Assembly: GCF_048544455.1 (NCBI RefSeq)
Contig: NC_133532.1
Coordinates: 82,105,156 to 82,169,155, forward strand
Direction: 5' to 3'
Length of the DNA: 64,000 bases
Source: Silene latifolia
Lineage: Eukaryota; Streptophyta; Magnoliopsida; Caryophyllales; Caryophyllaceae
Position numbers and translations under genes: made by a program
Part shown: one piece after another, positions 37,264-46,378 of the stretch
Layout: the number at the start of each line of letters is the position of its first letter
Position numbering within the stretch: position 1 is the stretch's first letter
The notes under the pieces: model-generated
Databases searched by the model: none
Told to the model about the DNA's origin: nothing
The model's input: the letters and a program-made list of their open reading frames with translations, nothing else

Positions 37264-38756
37264 ATGAATACTTTAGAAATTCGTCTCAAAGAATAGACAA
37301 ACGAGTTCTCAAATGTAGAGAAACATGATATGGTTGCCTATAACTTTGGATCAATTTTGAGCTTGAAGCTAATTAAGGTTGTTAAACCGTTCTTGGATGA
37401 TTGTCTCGAGTATTGGGACCCGAACTATCACGTATTTGCCTTTCCTGGAGGCGATATCTGCCCATTCCCTGAAGAAATTGCTGCAATTGGTGGTCGGGAC
37501 CCGGAACATATACCTGCTATACCCTCTACTTCTCAAGGGTATAAAAACAAATTTAGGGATTTGCTTGGATTGACAAGAGCTGAGGTTGACCGTCTTGTGA
37601 CCTCAAAAGGAGTCTGAATGCTTGATTTCATTGATCGATTCATAAATAGGGCAGATCCTACTATCTCCTATGTTGCGAGGCGGAGCGCATTCGGGTTTTG
37701 CTTACTGCATGTTTACGTCCTTCAAGGGCATGTTGATGAGGATATGAGAGGTGACCCTCGCTATTTGAGCCTAGTTTAGCAGATGGAGCTGCGCAGGAGC
37801 CCAGCTTGCCTGTGTTTAGGAGAGATCCTGTTGGGGTTAGATAACGGGAAAGCCAACCGCGACCTTCCTTATTTGGAAAGTCCCATCATTTTGCAGGTAA
37901 AAGAACACACTTTTCTTTCTCTTTTTTTTTTCGTTTTTTTTTTTCATTTTCCTTCGAATACGAATACCTGCTTTTGGTAGGTTTGGCTTATGGAGCGCCT
38001 TCGATTGATCGAGCCCCCAGTTAATGTTCCTGCTTATCATGCTCGCTCAATTGCAATGAGGACTAGGCTTTACATGGTGGACTTTACTCGAGTCTGCAAC
38101 TCCTGGGAGAACAAGCTGAAGAGCGAGGATGGTCCCTTGATTAGATGGATCGTACCATGGTGGCATCTCAAATCTGTTACTGGAGTATCGTCCTTGGATC
38201 CTACCCGATCTGTGCGCATTCCTGGCTTGGAATTCATGGTATGCATCTTCCCAGAGAGACTTATGAGGCAGGTTGGATTGAAGCAGACGATTTCGAAGCT
38301 TGATAATGTTCCTCAAACTGCCATGGCGCTTACTACTGAGAGCCGAAGAGAGTGGGCCATCAAATGGGCTCAAAGAAACATGTGGTTCCTGAACTCTTCT
38401 GTTAGTGCACTGTGGGTATCAGTTCCTACTTGCAGTGGAGGAAAGCTACTACTCCTGAGGAGCGCGAGAGACTAAGGAAACGTGAGCCTGTTGACTAAAA
38501 GGTTCGTGATGTAGAGAAGGAGAAAGAGAAGCACTTGACCGAGGGAGAGGAAGAAGCCGGATTTCGAGTTGTTCATCCATCGAAGAAACCGAAGACTTCT
38601 CTTGCCGTGGAAAAGGTGGTGGATAAGGATGGCAAGGCTAGACCACGAGAGAGATAGTTGGTGATTAGGTCTGAGATAGCGCAGAAGCGTCCGGCTCATG
38701 GTCGAGACAAGAAATATGATAAGAACGACAAAGGCAAAGGGAAAATGGAAGAATAG
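37264..38756 (+). pseudogene. Second antisense gene of G, DUF7745-like (tentative)
   Basis: Exon 1 (37264-37896) and exon 2 (from 37981) join in phase 0 across an 84-bp GT-AG intron. Exon 1 has FGSILSLKLIKVVKPFLDDCLEYWDP---FAFPGGDICPFPEEIAAIGG, resembling the plant retroelement-associated DUF7745 family (retaining wall of FW-P and P--EE motifs); I am not certain of this. In-frame stops are TAG 37294, TGA 37615 and TAG 37777. A frameshift near 38410-38433 is followed by a Lys/Glu-rich tail (EKEKEKHLTEGEEE, then KKYDKNDKGKGKMEE) to a stop at 38754, possibly nuclear-localising. Function unknown. Its strand and position match the PMD gene, so both could be expressed from promoters inside the element. 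Confidence 0.6.
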
Positions 38757-39292
38757 CCTAAGTCTTTATTTATTTATTATTATTATTATTTGCAATATGG
38801 TGGGGTTTTCAGAATCATAGCCTATTTATTTTAGCATTTATTTTATTATGTAGCGTATTATTATTATGGAAAGAAATGAAATAAAAGGTTAAATGGTTAT
38901 GAAACCGTTGTAATTTTCTTTTATTATTCTTGCCGAATTCCAAATGCATATGCAAATGTCCTTCTATTTACATTAATAAAATAATGGGTTGTATCCTGTG
39001 AAGGATTGCCTACGTATTCATTTGAAAAATGAAATCAAACCCTTGCGCGTAGTTCAAGTAAATGTAAAAGAATAATTGTTCTAAGCAAGAGCTTATAATG
39101 AACTTAGAAAATAAGCATAAGCTTTACTTACTCTTAAAGCACAATTCAGTTTATTTGATGATATGAGGATGACGATTTGTCAAAATGCAAGAGCAAGGTG
39201 ACATTAGCTTATTTCAGCTGGCCAGGGGCCGTTTATATTCCGTGCCACAGGAGCGACACGTGAGGTTACGCGAGGAGCGTTTTGTTCCTATT
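38757..39292. other. Spacer between antisense gene and pol end in G
   Basis: AT-rich, with ttattatta runs, probably overlapping 3' untranslated regions of convergent transcripts. No gene seen. Confidence 0.5.
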
Positions 39293-42200
39293 CTAGGCAT
39301 AGTAACGTTTTAGTTGGTTGAGGTTTGTCGGGTTGGCAAATTCATTCCCATCTAAGTCTGTGATCTTAACTGCACCCCCCGGGAGTATGGATTTGACCAG
39401 AAACGGTCCGGCTCAGTTGGGTTTAAACTTTCCTTGTGGATCGACAGGTAAAAGAGCTCTAACTGATTTGAGAACCAAGTCTCCTTCTTTGATGTTCCTT
39501 GGCTTAACCCTTTTGTTGAAGGCTCGTTTGATACGTGCCTGATACGTTTTCACATTATGCAACGCGCACAATCTACGTTCATCTAGGAGGATGAGTTCTT
39601 CATACCTATCCCTCTTCCAATCGGCTTATGGGATTTGACTTTCGAGTAAAATACGCAAGGATGGTATTTCGAGCTCGACTGGTTGCACGACTTCCATACC
39701 GTAGGTCAAATAGAAAGGGGTGGCCCCAGTGGGCATCCTAACAGATGTGCGATATCCCCATAAGGCAAATGGTATCTTGCTTGGCCAATCTCAATAGTTG
39801 TCGATCATTTTCTTGAGGATTGTGACAATGTTTTTGTTTGCTGCCTCTACTGCACCATTAGTTTGTGGTCTATATGGCGAGGAATGGTGATGTTTGATCT
39901 TGTACTTGGCTAGCAATTGCTCAGTCTCAGCCTGGAAATGGGATCCATTGTCACTGATGATCTCATGTGGGCAACCGTATCGACAGACGATATTGGTTTG
40001 TATGAATTTTGCCACGTTCTTGGCTGTGAGACTAGTATAAGAAGCCGCTTCTACCCATTTGGTGAAATAGTCGATAGCCACCAAAATGAAACAGTGATCT
40101 CCTATTCCGGCTGGGGTGATTTTTCCGATGATGTCGATTCCCCAAGCAGAAAATGGCCAAGGAGATGTCATGGTGTAGAGTAATGAAGGAGGGACATGTT
40201 GTACATTCTCGAAAATTTGGCAGTTATGACAATGTCTGACATACTTGTTGCAATCGGATTCCATTGTGGTCCAATAATATCCCAAACGCGTGATTTTCTT
40301 TGCCATCATTGGTCCACTCATGTGAGGGCCACATTCTCCATCATGGACTTCTTCCATCACTTTCCGTACCTGTGAATGATCAAGGCAACGCAGGATTACG
40401 CCAAGAGGTGTTCTTTTATATAATTCTCCTTGCATGAGGACGTATTGGGAAGCTAGTAGGCGTATAGCACGTTGTCCCATCTTCTCCATATCCGGTGGAT
40501 AAGTGCCGTTGAGTTTGAAGTTCAGGATCGCTTGGAACCAAGGTTCCTTTGGGTTTTCCTCTTCATCTGTAATTTGGTGCACATAAGCCGGTTCTGATCG
40601 CCGTTCGATGCATAAAGGCATTTCTACCATATTATCCGGTATATTAATCAAAGATGCAAGTTTTGCAAGAGCATCTACAAATTGATTCTCTTCTCGAGGT
40701 AAGTGTAGGTACGTTACTTGATCGAAAAATTGGGCAACTTGGTCTATCCTGGCTTGATACGGTGCTAGGCTTTCACTTCGAATTTTCCAAGATCCCGTAA
40801 TTTGGTTGATGATCAAAGATGAATCTCCATGTACCCGAAGATTCTTGATTCCTAAACCTACTGCTGCTTGTAGTCCAATGAGGCAAGCCTCATATTCAGC
40901 CGCATTATTTGTCACCTCGAAGTCGAGTTTGACAGAGAGTGGTGTATGCTCATCATCAGGAGAATTGAGCAACACTCCTATTCCGAATCCTCTTAAGTTC
41001 GACGCTCCATCAAAATAGAGGTCCCAGGAGTCCACATATGTTTGGAGTATATCCTCGTCTGGAAACGACCAGGTGTCTATTGTTTGTGCATCATTGATGG
41101 GATTTTCTGCGAAGAACTCGGCGACGGCGCGCCCTTTTATAAATTTCAGAGGCTCATACTTGAGATCGAACTCTGAGAGCATCAAAGTCCATCTTGCTAG
41201 GCGCCCATTGAGAACGGGTTTCTCGAAGAGGTATTTGACAGGATCCATTTTGGAGTATATTTTGACGGAGTAGGTAAGCATGTAATGGCATAGCTTCTTC
41301 GTTGTCCACACAAGAGCGAGGCATGTCTTCTCGAGTGGTGTGTATTTGCACTCATACTCCAAGAATTTCTTACTGAGGTAGTAGTTAGCCCTTTCTTCTT
41401 TTCCTACCGTTTGGGCTAGCATAGCTCCCATGGCTGTTTCAGTTACCGTGAGATATAAACCAAGAGGTTGATCTCGTTGGCGTGGCATGAGCACTGGTGG
41501 TTTGGCTAGTATCTCCTTGATTCGGTTGAATGCCTTTTGACAGTCATCATCCCACATGGTGTGATCCGTTTTCTTTAGCTTTTTGAAGATAGGTTCACAG
41601 ATCATGGTGAGTTTCGATATGAATCGACTTATGTACTGCACCTTACCCAAGAATACTCTAACTTCCTTCTCTGTTTGAGGTTGTGGCATTTCGATTAGAG
41701 CCTTGATCTTGGAAGGGTCTATTTCTATAACTCGTTGGCTAACAACGTATCCCAGGAGTTTGCCGGATGTTACCCCAAATGCACATTTCTGAGGATTGAG
41801 CCTCATGTTGTACTTTCCTAATCTGGAGAAGAATTTGCGAAGGTTCGCAATGTGCCCTTCTCTGTCCTTGGACTTGACAATCATGTCATCTACGTATACC
41901 TCAACTTCTTTATGCATCATGTCATGTAAGAGTGTAGTTGCGGTGCGTTGATATGTAGCTCCGGCATTAATTAACCCAAACGGCATAACCGTGTAGCAAT
42001 AGGTACCCCATTGAGTTACGAAGGCGGTCTTGTGCATATCTTCTATGGCCATCTTGATTTGGTTATACCCTGCATATCCGTCCATGAAGGATAGCAACGC
42101 GTGATCCGCTGTATTATCCACCAATATGTCGATATGTGGTAGAGGAAAGTCATCCTTGGGACTTGCTTTGTTTAAGTCTCTGAAATCAACACAAACACGG

Positions 42201-42844
42201 ATTCTCCCATATTTTTTGGGTACGGGTACTATGTTGGCTACCCAGTCTGAATACTCGGAAACTTTGATGAACCCGGCTTTGAATTGCCTATCGACTTCTT
42301 CTTTGATCTTAAGAGCCCATTCTGTCCTCATTCGATGAAGCTTCTGTTTTACGGGCTTGAAACCTAGTTTGATTGGGATTCTGTGCTCTGCGATATCCCT
42401 GTCGATCCCTGGCATGTCTTTGTTGGACGAAGCAAAAACGTCCTTGAACTCGTGTAGGAGGTCTATAAAACCGACCCTCTCGACGGGGCTCAAGGTCGTC
42501 CCTATGCTAAGTTCTTGGGGTTCTAGTTCAGTTCCTACGTTGATGGGTTTAGTGTTTTCTATAACTGGTCCCCCTTCCCCCTCTTGTAGTATTTCTTTGG
42601 CTATGTTGGGAGGTATTTCGATTGAGTCTGGGTCTGGGTCATCCTCATTATCATCGTAAACAGAATTGCATTCAGAATAACACAAAGGGTAAGCAGAAGC
42701 TGATTTATTCATATTAAAATTTGAGAAAAGTTGAAACAAAGAAGCCATCTGTTCGGTAGTAAGTGGCGGTAAAGGGACAACTGTTGGGACATTTCCCGAA
42801 CTACTGTTACTATTTGATGCTAAGCTAGGAGAAACAAGGGGAGT
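39293..42844 (-). pseudogene. pol: Pol of element G (RT, RNase H, second RNase H, integrase)
   Basis: The open frame runs 42997-39791 (1068 residues), but residues 1-51 are translated LTR remnant; element-specific coding starts at about residue 52. RT spans about 250-430 with YVDD at 368-371. The first RNase H spans about 500-600 (EYECKYTPLEKTCLALVW). A second RNase H has D663, E701, D725 and D775 in place. Integrase has an HHCC finger at about 885-928 and catalytic D955, D1016 and E1051. A TGA at 39791-39793 ends the frame, but the integrase tail (WGYRTSVRMPTGATPF, YGMEVVQPVE) continues to 39293 with two more stops. It would copy and integrate the element. Gag and protease are missing. Confidence 0.92.
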
Positions 42845-43256
42845 GGGTTTCCTCCTGCGGAAGAAAGATTTCCATGTTTCTATTATGGAATTGCAGTTTG
42901 ATCTCAATTTCCTTAATATTTTATATAATATTTCCGGGATATAATTTGCCAAAGACATTAAAATATTGAAAATATGGAATAGAAGTATCCGGAACATTCC
43001 AGAATATTTTGACTCGGCATTTTAAAACGGTTATTAGAAAATGAAGACGACTTTTGACCCGGACTCCAAAATGTACTCTAATTACTGTCAAAACGACCGT
43101 ATCGGCGCGTAGATGACAACTATGAGGTAGACACAAGTGTTTGAGCTATCACTTGACGACAAACTTACGAACTGTCATAAATCGTTCCTTGTACCAAACA
43201 TGCGGCCTAATCATCATCGGGTGGCTTGCGGGAGGTGCAGAAATGAGGTATCTACA
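42845..43256 (-). repeat. Truncated 5' LTR of element G
   Basis: Matches 31991-32405. The break at 42845 joins LTR to pol, so about 2 kb of LTR, the primer site, gag and protease are gone. Confidence 0.85.
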
Positions 43257-43261
43257 GAGTC
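43257..43261 (+). other. Target-site duplication of element G, right
   Basis: gagtc repeats 29997-30001. The next 24 bases (43262-43285) finish the 3' LTR of copia B, ending ...cctaaca. Confidence 0.85.
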
Positions 43262-43285
43262 TAATAGGGGTATATGAACCTAACA

Positions 43286-43647
43286 AATTCATTCACATCA
43301 AAGAGGGTCTTCAACCCCACAGACTCAAAAAATGCTCTAGATTGCTCAAGTACACCCAATTTTTGCAAAGTATCTTGACAAATAAACTTGGTAGCTAAAA
43401 TTGTCTTTTTGGCAAGGGATAGAAATGCAATCCTATGTTTGTCGGATAAGAAAGTTACCTCCGGATAGTTTGGAAATTGTTCCATAACCGGAATAGAAGG
43501 GGTAGCTTCCTCAATGGGATTGACGACTTCTTGGACTTGCTCCCTTGGTTGAGCTACTACCAAAGTTTTTGATGCTAGAAGAGTTTGTTGCCTCTTTGAC
43601 AAATTTGGAGTTTTGGGTGCCTTAGTTCCGCCTTCAGTCCTTGGCAT
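43286..43647 (-). pseudogene. Athila ORF, N-terminal part (interrupted by copia B)
   Basis: It starts MPRTEGGTKAPKTPNLSKRQ at 43647 and includes FPNYPEVTFLSDKHRIAFLSLAKK and LGVLEQSRAFFESVGLKTLFDVNEF, reaching the aattc target of copia B. The product continues at 21442. The basic N-terminus and the FESVGLKTLFDVN block resemble Athila ORF-1 proteins (consensus of the LL--VGLERF type). Role unknown; in this element it is not followed or preceded by any RT. Confidence 0.7.
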
Positions 43648-44000
43648 TGTATGCTCCTTATCAATTTGATATCAACAAACCAAGATGATTCTTGAATGCT
43701 CTTTGATTCTTCAAACTTCAATCAATTCCTCAATCAATTCGGGATTTTCGAAATTTTACCCCAAACCCTAGAAATTTGACTCAATTTGTGCGGAAATTGA
43801 TGATTAAATGGTCTTTTGTTGATGAAGGAGTAATTTAATTTTGTTTTGAGCAAGTTTTGATTTGATTGTGATGAAATTTGGTGAGAAATTGATGTTTTTG
43901 GATGAGGGGATTGAAGGTTGAAGTGAGGGAAAATGTATGTGTTTGTGTTTGAAAGAGGGAAATGAATTGGGAAGAAGGAAAAATCCCGTGTTATAGCTAT
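43648..44000 (-). other. Leader upstream of the Athila ORF
   Basis: Non-coding, T-rich on the plus strand. It may hold the splice acceptor or promoter for the Athila ORF; no specific signal is visible. Confidence 0.35.
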
Positions 44001-44405
44001 GTAGCAGGTCTGGGATGTGCGGCTTGAGCTTAGGACGCGCGGATTTCCTTGCAGAAAATTCTGAAAAGTGAAAGCAGGTCTGGGACGGGCGTCTTGACTT
44101 TAGCTCGAGCGGATTCTTGTTGAGACGCTCGTTTCAGCTTTGGGACGAGCGGATTTTCTTACAGGAAAATATCAAAAGTTTGAGGCCTCCTAGGACCCAC
44201 GGTTCGTGTGTAGGACCCGTGTCCTGAAGTTAGAGGACCCGCGTCCTGAAGTCCCGCGTCCTGAAGTCAGTTCGGGCAGATTTTCATACAGGAATTTTAC
44301 CAAAACTTGATGTTTCTTAGCTTGCACGACCCGAAGCCAGGACGGGCGTCCTGAGGTTGGAGACGCTCGTCTTGCTCTCAGCTCCCACGAGCTCAGGTCT
44401 GCTCA
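44001..44405. repeat. GC-rich paired-unit array inside Athila C
   Basis: Units of the form GGACG-GCGgatt or its relatives lie in pairs 20 bp apart: 44012/44032, 44082/44102, 44122/44142, 44192/44212 and 44340/44360. They are separated by AT-rich ttacaggaaaat-type spacers. Related units occur in both LTRs of C. There is no ORF. The region lies where pol would be expected in an autonomous Athila element. Confidence 0.7.
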
Positions 44406-44713
44406 TGGGGATCCTCTTCCCGTGTCATTCCTTCTTCCTTTCCTTGTTAATTGTTGTGGGTTGCACTACAAAGGCTTGGTTAGCCTAGGCATTTGCTATC
44501 CCCACACTTGTTCAAACACTACACATTAAAGCACATTAAAATCCCTCCCTCACTTACTCTTCATGTCAAAAATCTTATAACAAAGCATGAAAATGCAATG
44601 CAAAAATGACAAAAATGCAATAAAGGAAATGAAATGCTTGTTAGAGGGTTAGAATATTTACAAATGGTGGTTTAGGGAGGACTACACCAAACTCTCCTTT
44701 CTTGGATGAGATG
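44406..44713. other. Non-coding stretch between array and linker ORF
   Basis: No feature recognised. No RT or integrase motif is visible on either strand. Confidence 0.4.
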
Positions 44714-45202
44714 TCAAGGGGGCAAAGCCAAAGTGTTGTTGATGTTGCCCAACACTTTGTAGAAGTAGTCGAAGGCTTGCTCATTCTCATAGTAAAGATC
44801 TTGCATAGACCTTTGTGCATCGGTTTCTTCATTGTTGTAGTCCGAGTCAAACTGATGACAAGGATCTACAAAGCCTTGGTCTAGAGTCATAGCATTCCCA
44901 ATATAAGGATTGACCAATCCTTCAAATTCATTGTCCCATAGACCACAAACTTCATTTGCTTTCTCCCCTATGTAGGGTGGTTCATGAGTTGACAAGAGCA
45001 ACTCTCCTTCCTTGTTATCATGGCCAATGAGGCCTTCTTCATTACTTGTCATGCTGGGTGAGCTATTTAAGCTCTCATTATTGTTGTTGAAAATTCCATG
45101 CTCTCCGAATAAAGCTACTTGAATGTCATCTACTTTCTTCTTCCATATGGGTGATGTTTCGTAACCTATGGCTTGATCTTTGCATAGAGATTTTAACTTC
45201 TT
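44714..45202 (-). pseudogene. Post-protease linker ORF of Athila C
   Basis: A 112-residue frame (45052-44714) starts MTSNEEGLIGHDNKEGELL and contains EPPYIGEKANEVCGLWDNEFEG and acidic or glutamine-containing stretches, ending LPP. An upstream frame with GYETSPIWKKKVDDIQVALFGEHG connects it to the protease across one frameshift or stop near 45203. In Athila polyproteins a linker of this kind separates protease and RT; here the frame closes and no RT follows. No enzyme motif. Confidence 0.5.
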
Positions 45203-45645
45203 CTAATCACTTTCTCGGCTATAGTGATCGACCATGAAGCATGGCTCATGTAATCGGGGAGCTCTCATGGTTTTGTCAAGATTGAAAGTAATTGTCTCAT
45301 CCCCTACTTCAAGTGTGAGCTCTCCATGTTTCACATCGATTACCGCTCCGACGGTATGCAAGAAAGGTCTTCCTAAGATGATAGGAATGTTAGAGTCCTC
45401 CTCCATGTCTACAATGACAATGTCTACCGGGATGAAGAATTTGCGAATTCTCACGGGCACATCCTCCCATACCCCTAGAGTTATCTTTGTCGATGTATCC
45501 GCCATTTGGAGACTAATGTTGGTGCATTTGAGCTCTCCCATTCCAGGCCTCTTACATACCGAGTATGACATGACACTTACACTTGCTCTAAGATCACACA
45601 ACACCTTGTTGATTGTAGTGTCGCCAATGTTACATGGGATTGAAA
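45203..45645 (-). pseudogene. Retropepsin-type protease of Athila C
   Basis: It contains CDLRASVSVMSYSV, where the family usually has DLGAS: the glycine after the catalytic aspartate is replaced by arginine, probably inactivating it. The flap-like region and ILGRPFLHTVGAVIDV (the conserved ILGRPFL block) follow, then LTLEVGDETITFNLDK. The upstream segment reads IPCNIGDTTINK, which normally follows a DPG-F motif; that motif lies at 55919-55940 across copia D. Removal of D with one TSD copy would make the frame continuous. It would process gag. Confidence 0.8.
45641..45645 (+). other. Target-site duplication of copia D, left
   Basis: tgaaa repeats 55919-55923. It lies in the gag-protease coding sequence of C. 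Confidence 0.85.
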
Positions 45646-45859
45646 TGAAAGATCATAGATCCTAATTAGACTCTCTAATTAAAAAAACAAATTATCTCAT
45701 AATATGTTCATTGAGTGATCTATGTAACATGCATGCAAATAAAAAAGCATAAAATTAAAGATTAAGGAAAAACAATTTCCTTACATTGATATTTATGGTA
45801 ATATGGGAACATTAAGGATCTCCTATCTTGATTGTTCTTGAGCTTAAAACAAAAGGATG
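45646..45859 (-). repeat. 3' LTR remnant of copia D
   Basis: Matches 54686-54900 up to aaaacaaaaggatg, where it switches abruptly to element E gag sequence. The junction lies at about 45859. Confidence 0.85.
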
Positions 45860-46275
45860 GTAATATGTAAGCAGGCACTTGATTAACTAACTCAAGAAAA
45901 GGAACTTGTACGTTTAAGCTACGAATAACATTTTCAAATTTATTAAACGATACCTGTTCCTTCGTCGGCACCAATCTCTCTGGATAAGGGGCTGAAAGAA
46001 GTAACTTAGCCCTCTCCTCTAGGTCACTCATGCCGGCATCGGTGGATTTAGGCTGAAAATCCACTACCTTCTCTTTGTTGTAGCTTGACCCTTCTTCAGG
46101 CCGTCTAAAAAATGAACCATTAATCGTCGTCGGGTCGTACTTTTGAACTGGAACTGACCCATCAGCATTTGGGTCTTGCCTCAATATTTTCGGAGTAGTC
46201 GTACCCCGAAACAAGTGGTCCCTCAAGTTATTGGGCATTGGAGGACAAAAAGACTCACCATCAGCAGCGTTGTCA

Positions 46276-46306
46276 GTCGATCGACCATGTAGGTCAGTCG
46301 ATCGAC
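46276..46306. repeat. GTCGATCGAC pair 1 (in gag)
   Basis: Perfect 10-bp palindromes at 46276-46285 and 46297-46306, start to start 21 bp. Confidence 0.95.
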
Positions 46307-46347
46307 TGACATCTACAGGACCAGAAGCTACTGTATTTCGCGGACTG

Positions 46348-46378
46348 GTCGATCGACTGGGTATATCAGTCGATCGAC
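46348..46378. repeat. GTCGATCGAC pair 2 (in gag)
   Basis: Perfect palindromes at 46348-46357 and 46369-46378, 21 bp apart. Confidence 0.95.

Larger units (their letters stand above)
30002..43256 (-). mobile_element. Tat/Ogre-like Ty3/gypsy element G with antisense genes
   Basis: Flanked by TSD gagtc (29997-30001, 43257-43261). On the minus strand it starts TGTAGATACC and ends ...CGTCCACA. A full LTR of 2404 bp lies at 30002-32405 (3'), and a 412-bp remnant at 42845-43256 (5'). Pol carries RT, two RNase H domains and integrase; the second RNase H is a mark of the Tat lineage. Between pol and the 3' LTR lie two genes on the opposite strand, a known Ogre/Tat trait. The primer site, gag and protease were lost in a deletion that joined the LTR to pol. 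Confidence 0.88.
21443..43285 (+). mobile_element. Ty1/copia element B, with element G nested in its 3' LTR
   Basis: 5' LTR 21443-22724; 3' LTR in two pieces, 28758-30001 and 43262-43285, split by G. TSD aattc lies on both sides. Without G it is about 8.58 kb. Internal sequence is decayed: the integrase zinc-domain remnant is at 25996-26040, the post-integrase remnant at 26540-26650, and the RT region at 27055-27130. B is a close relative of A and a more distant relative of D. LTRs differ by about 3 percent in a 290-base sample by eye. Confidence 0.9.

Noticed and set aside
41073-42659. Plus-strand ORFs of 66-100 residues within pol
   Set aside because: Shadows of the long minus-strand pol frame.
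42845-42997. Membrane-like hydrophobic N-terminus of G pol as a signal or envelope peptide
   Set aside because: It is antisense translation of the LTR remnant; the same peptide type arises from the other LTR at 31944-32147.
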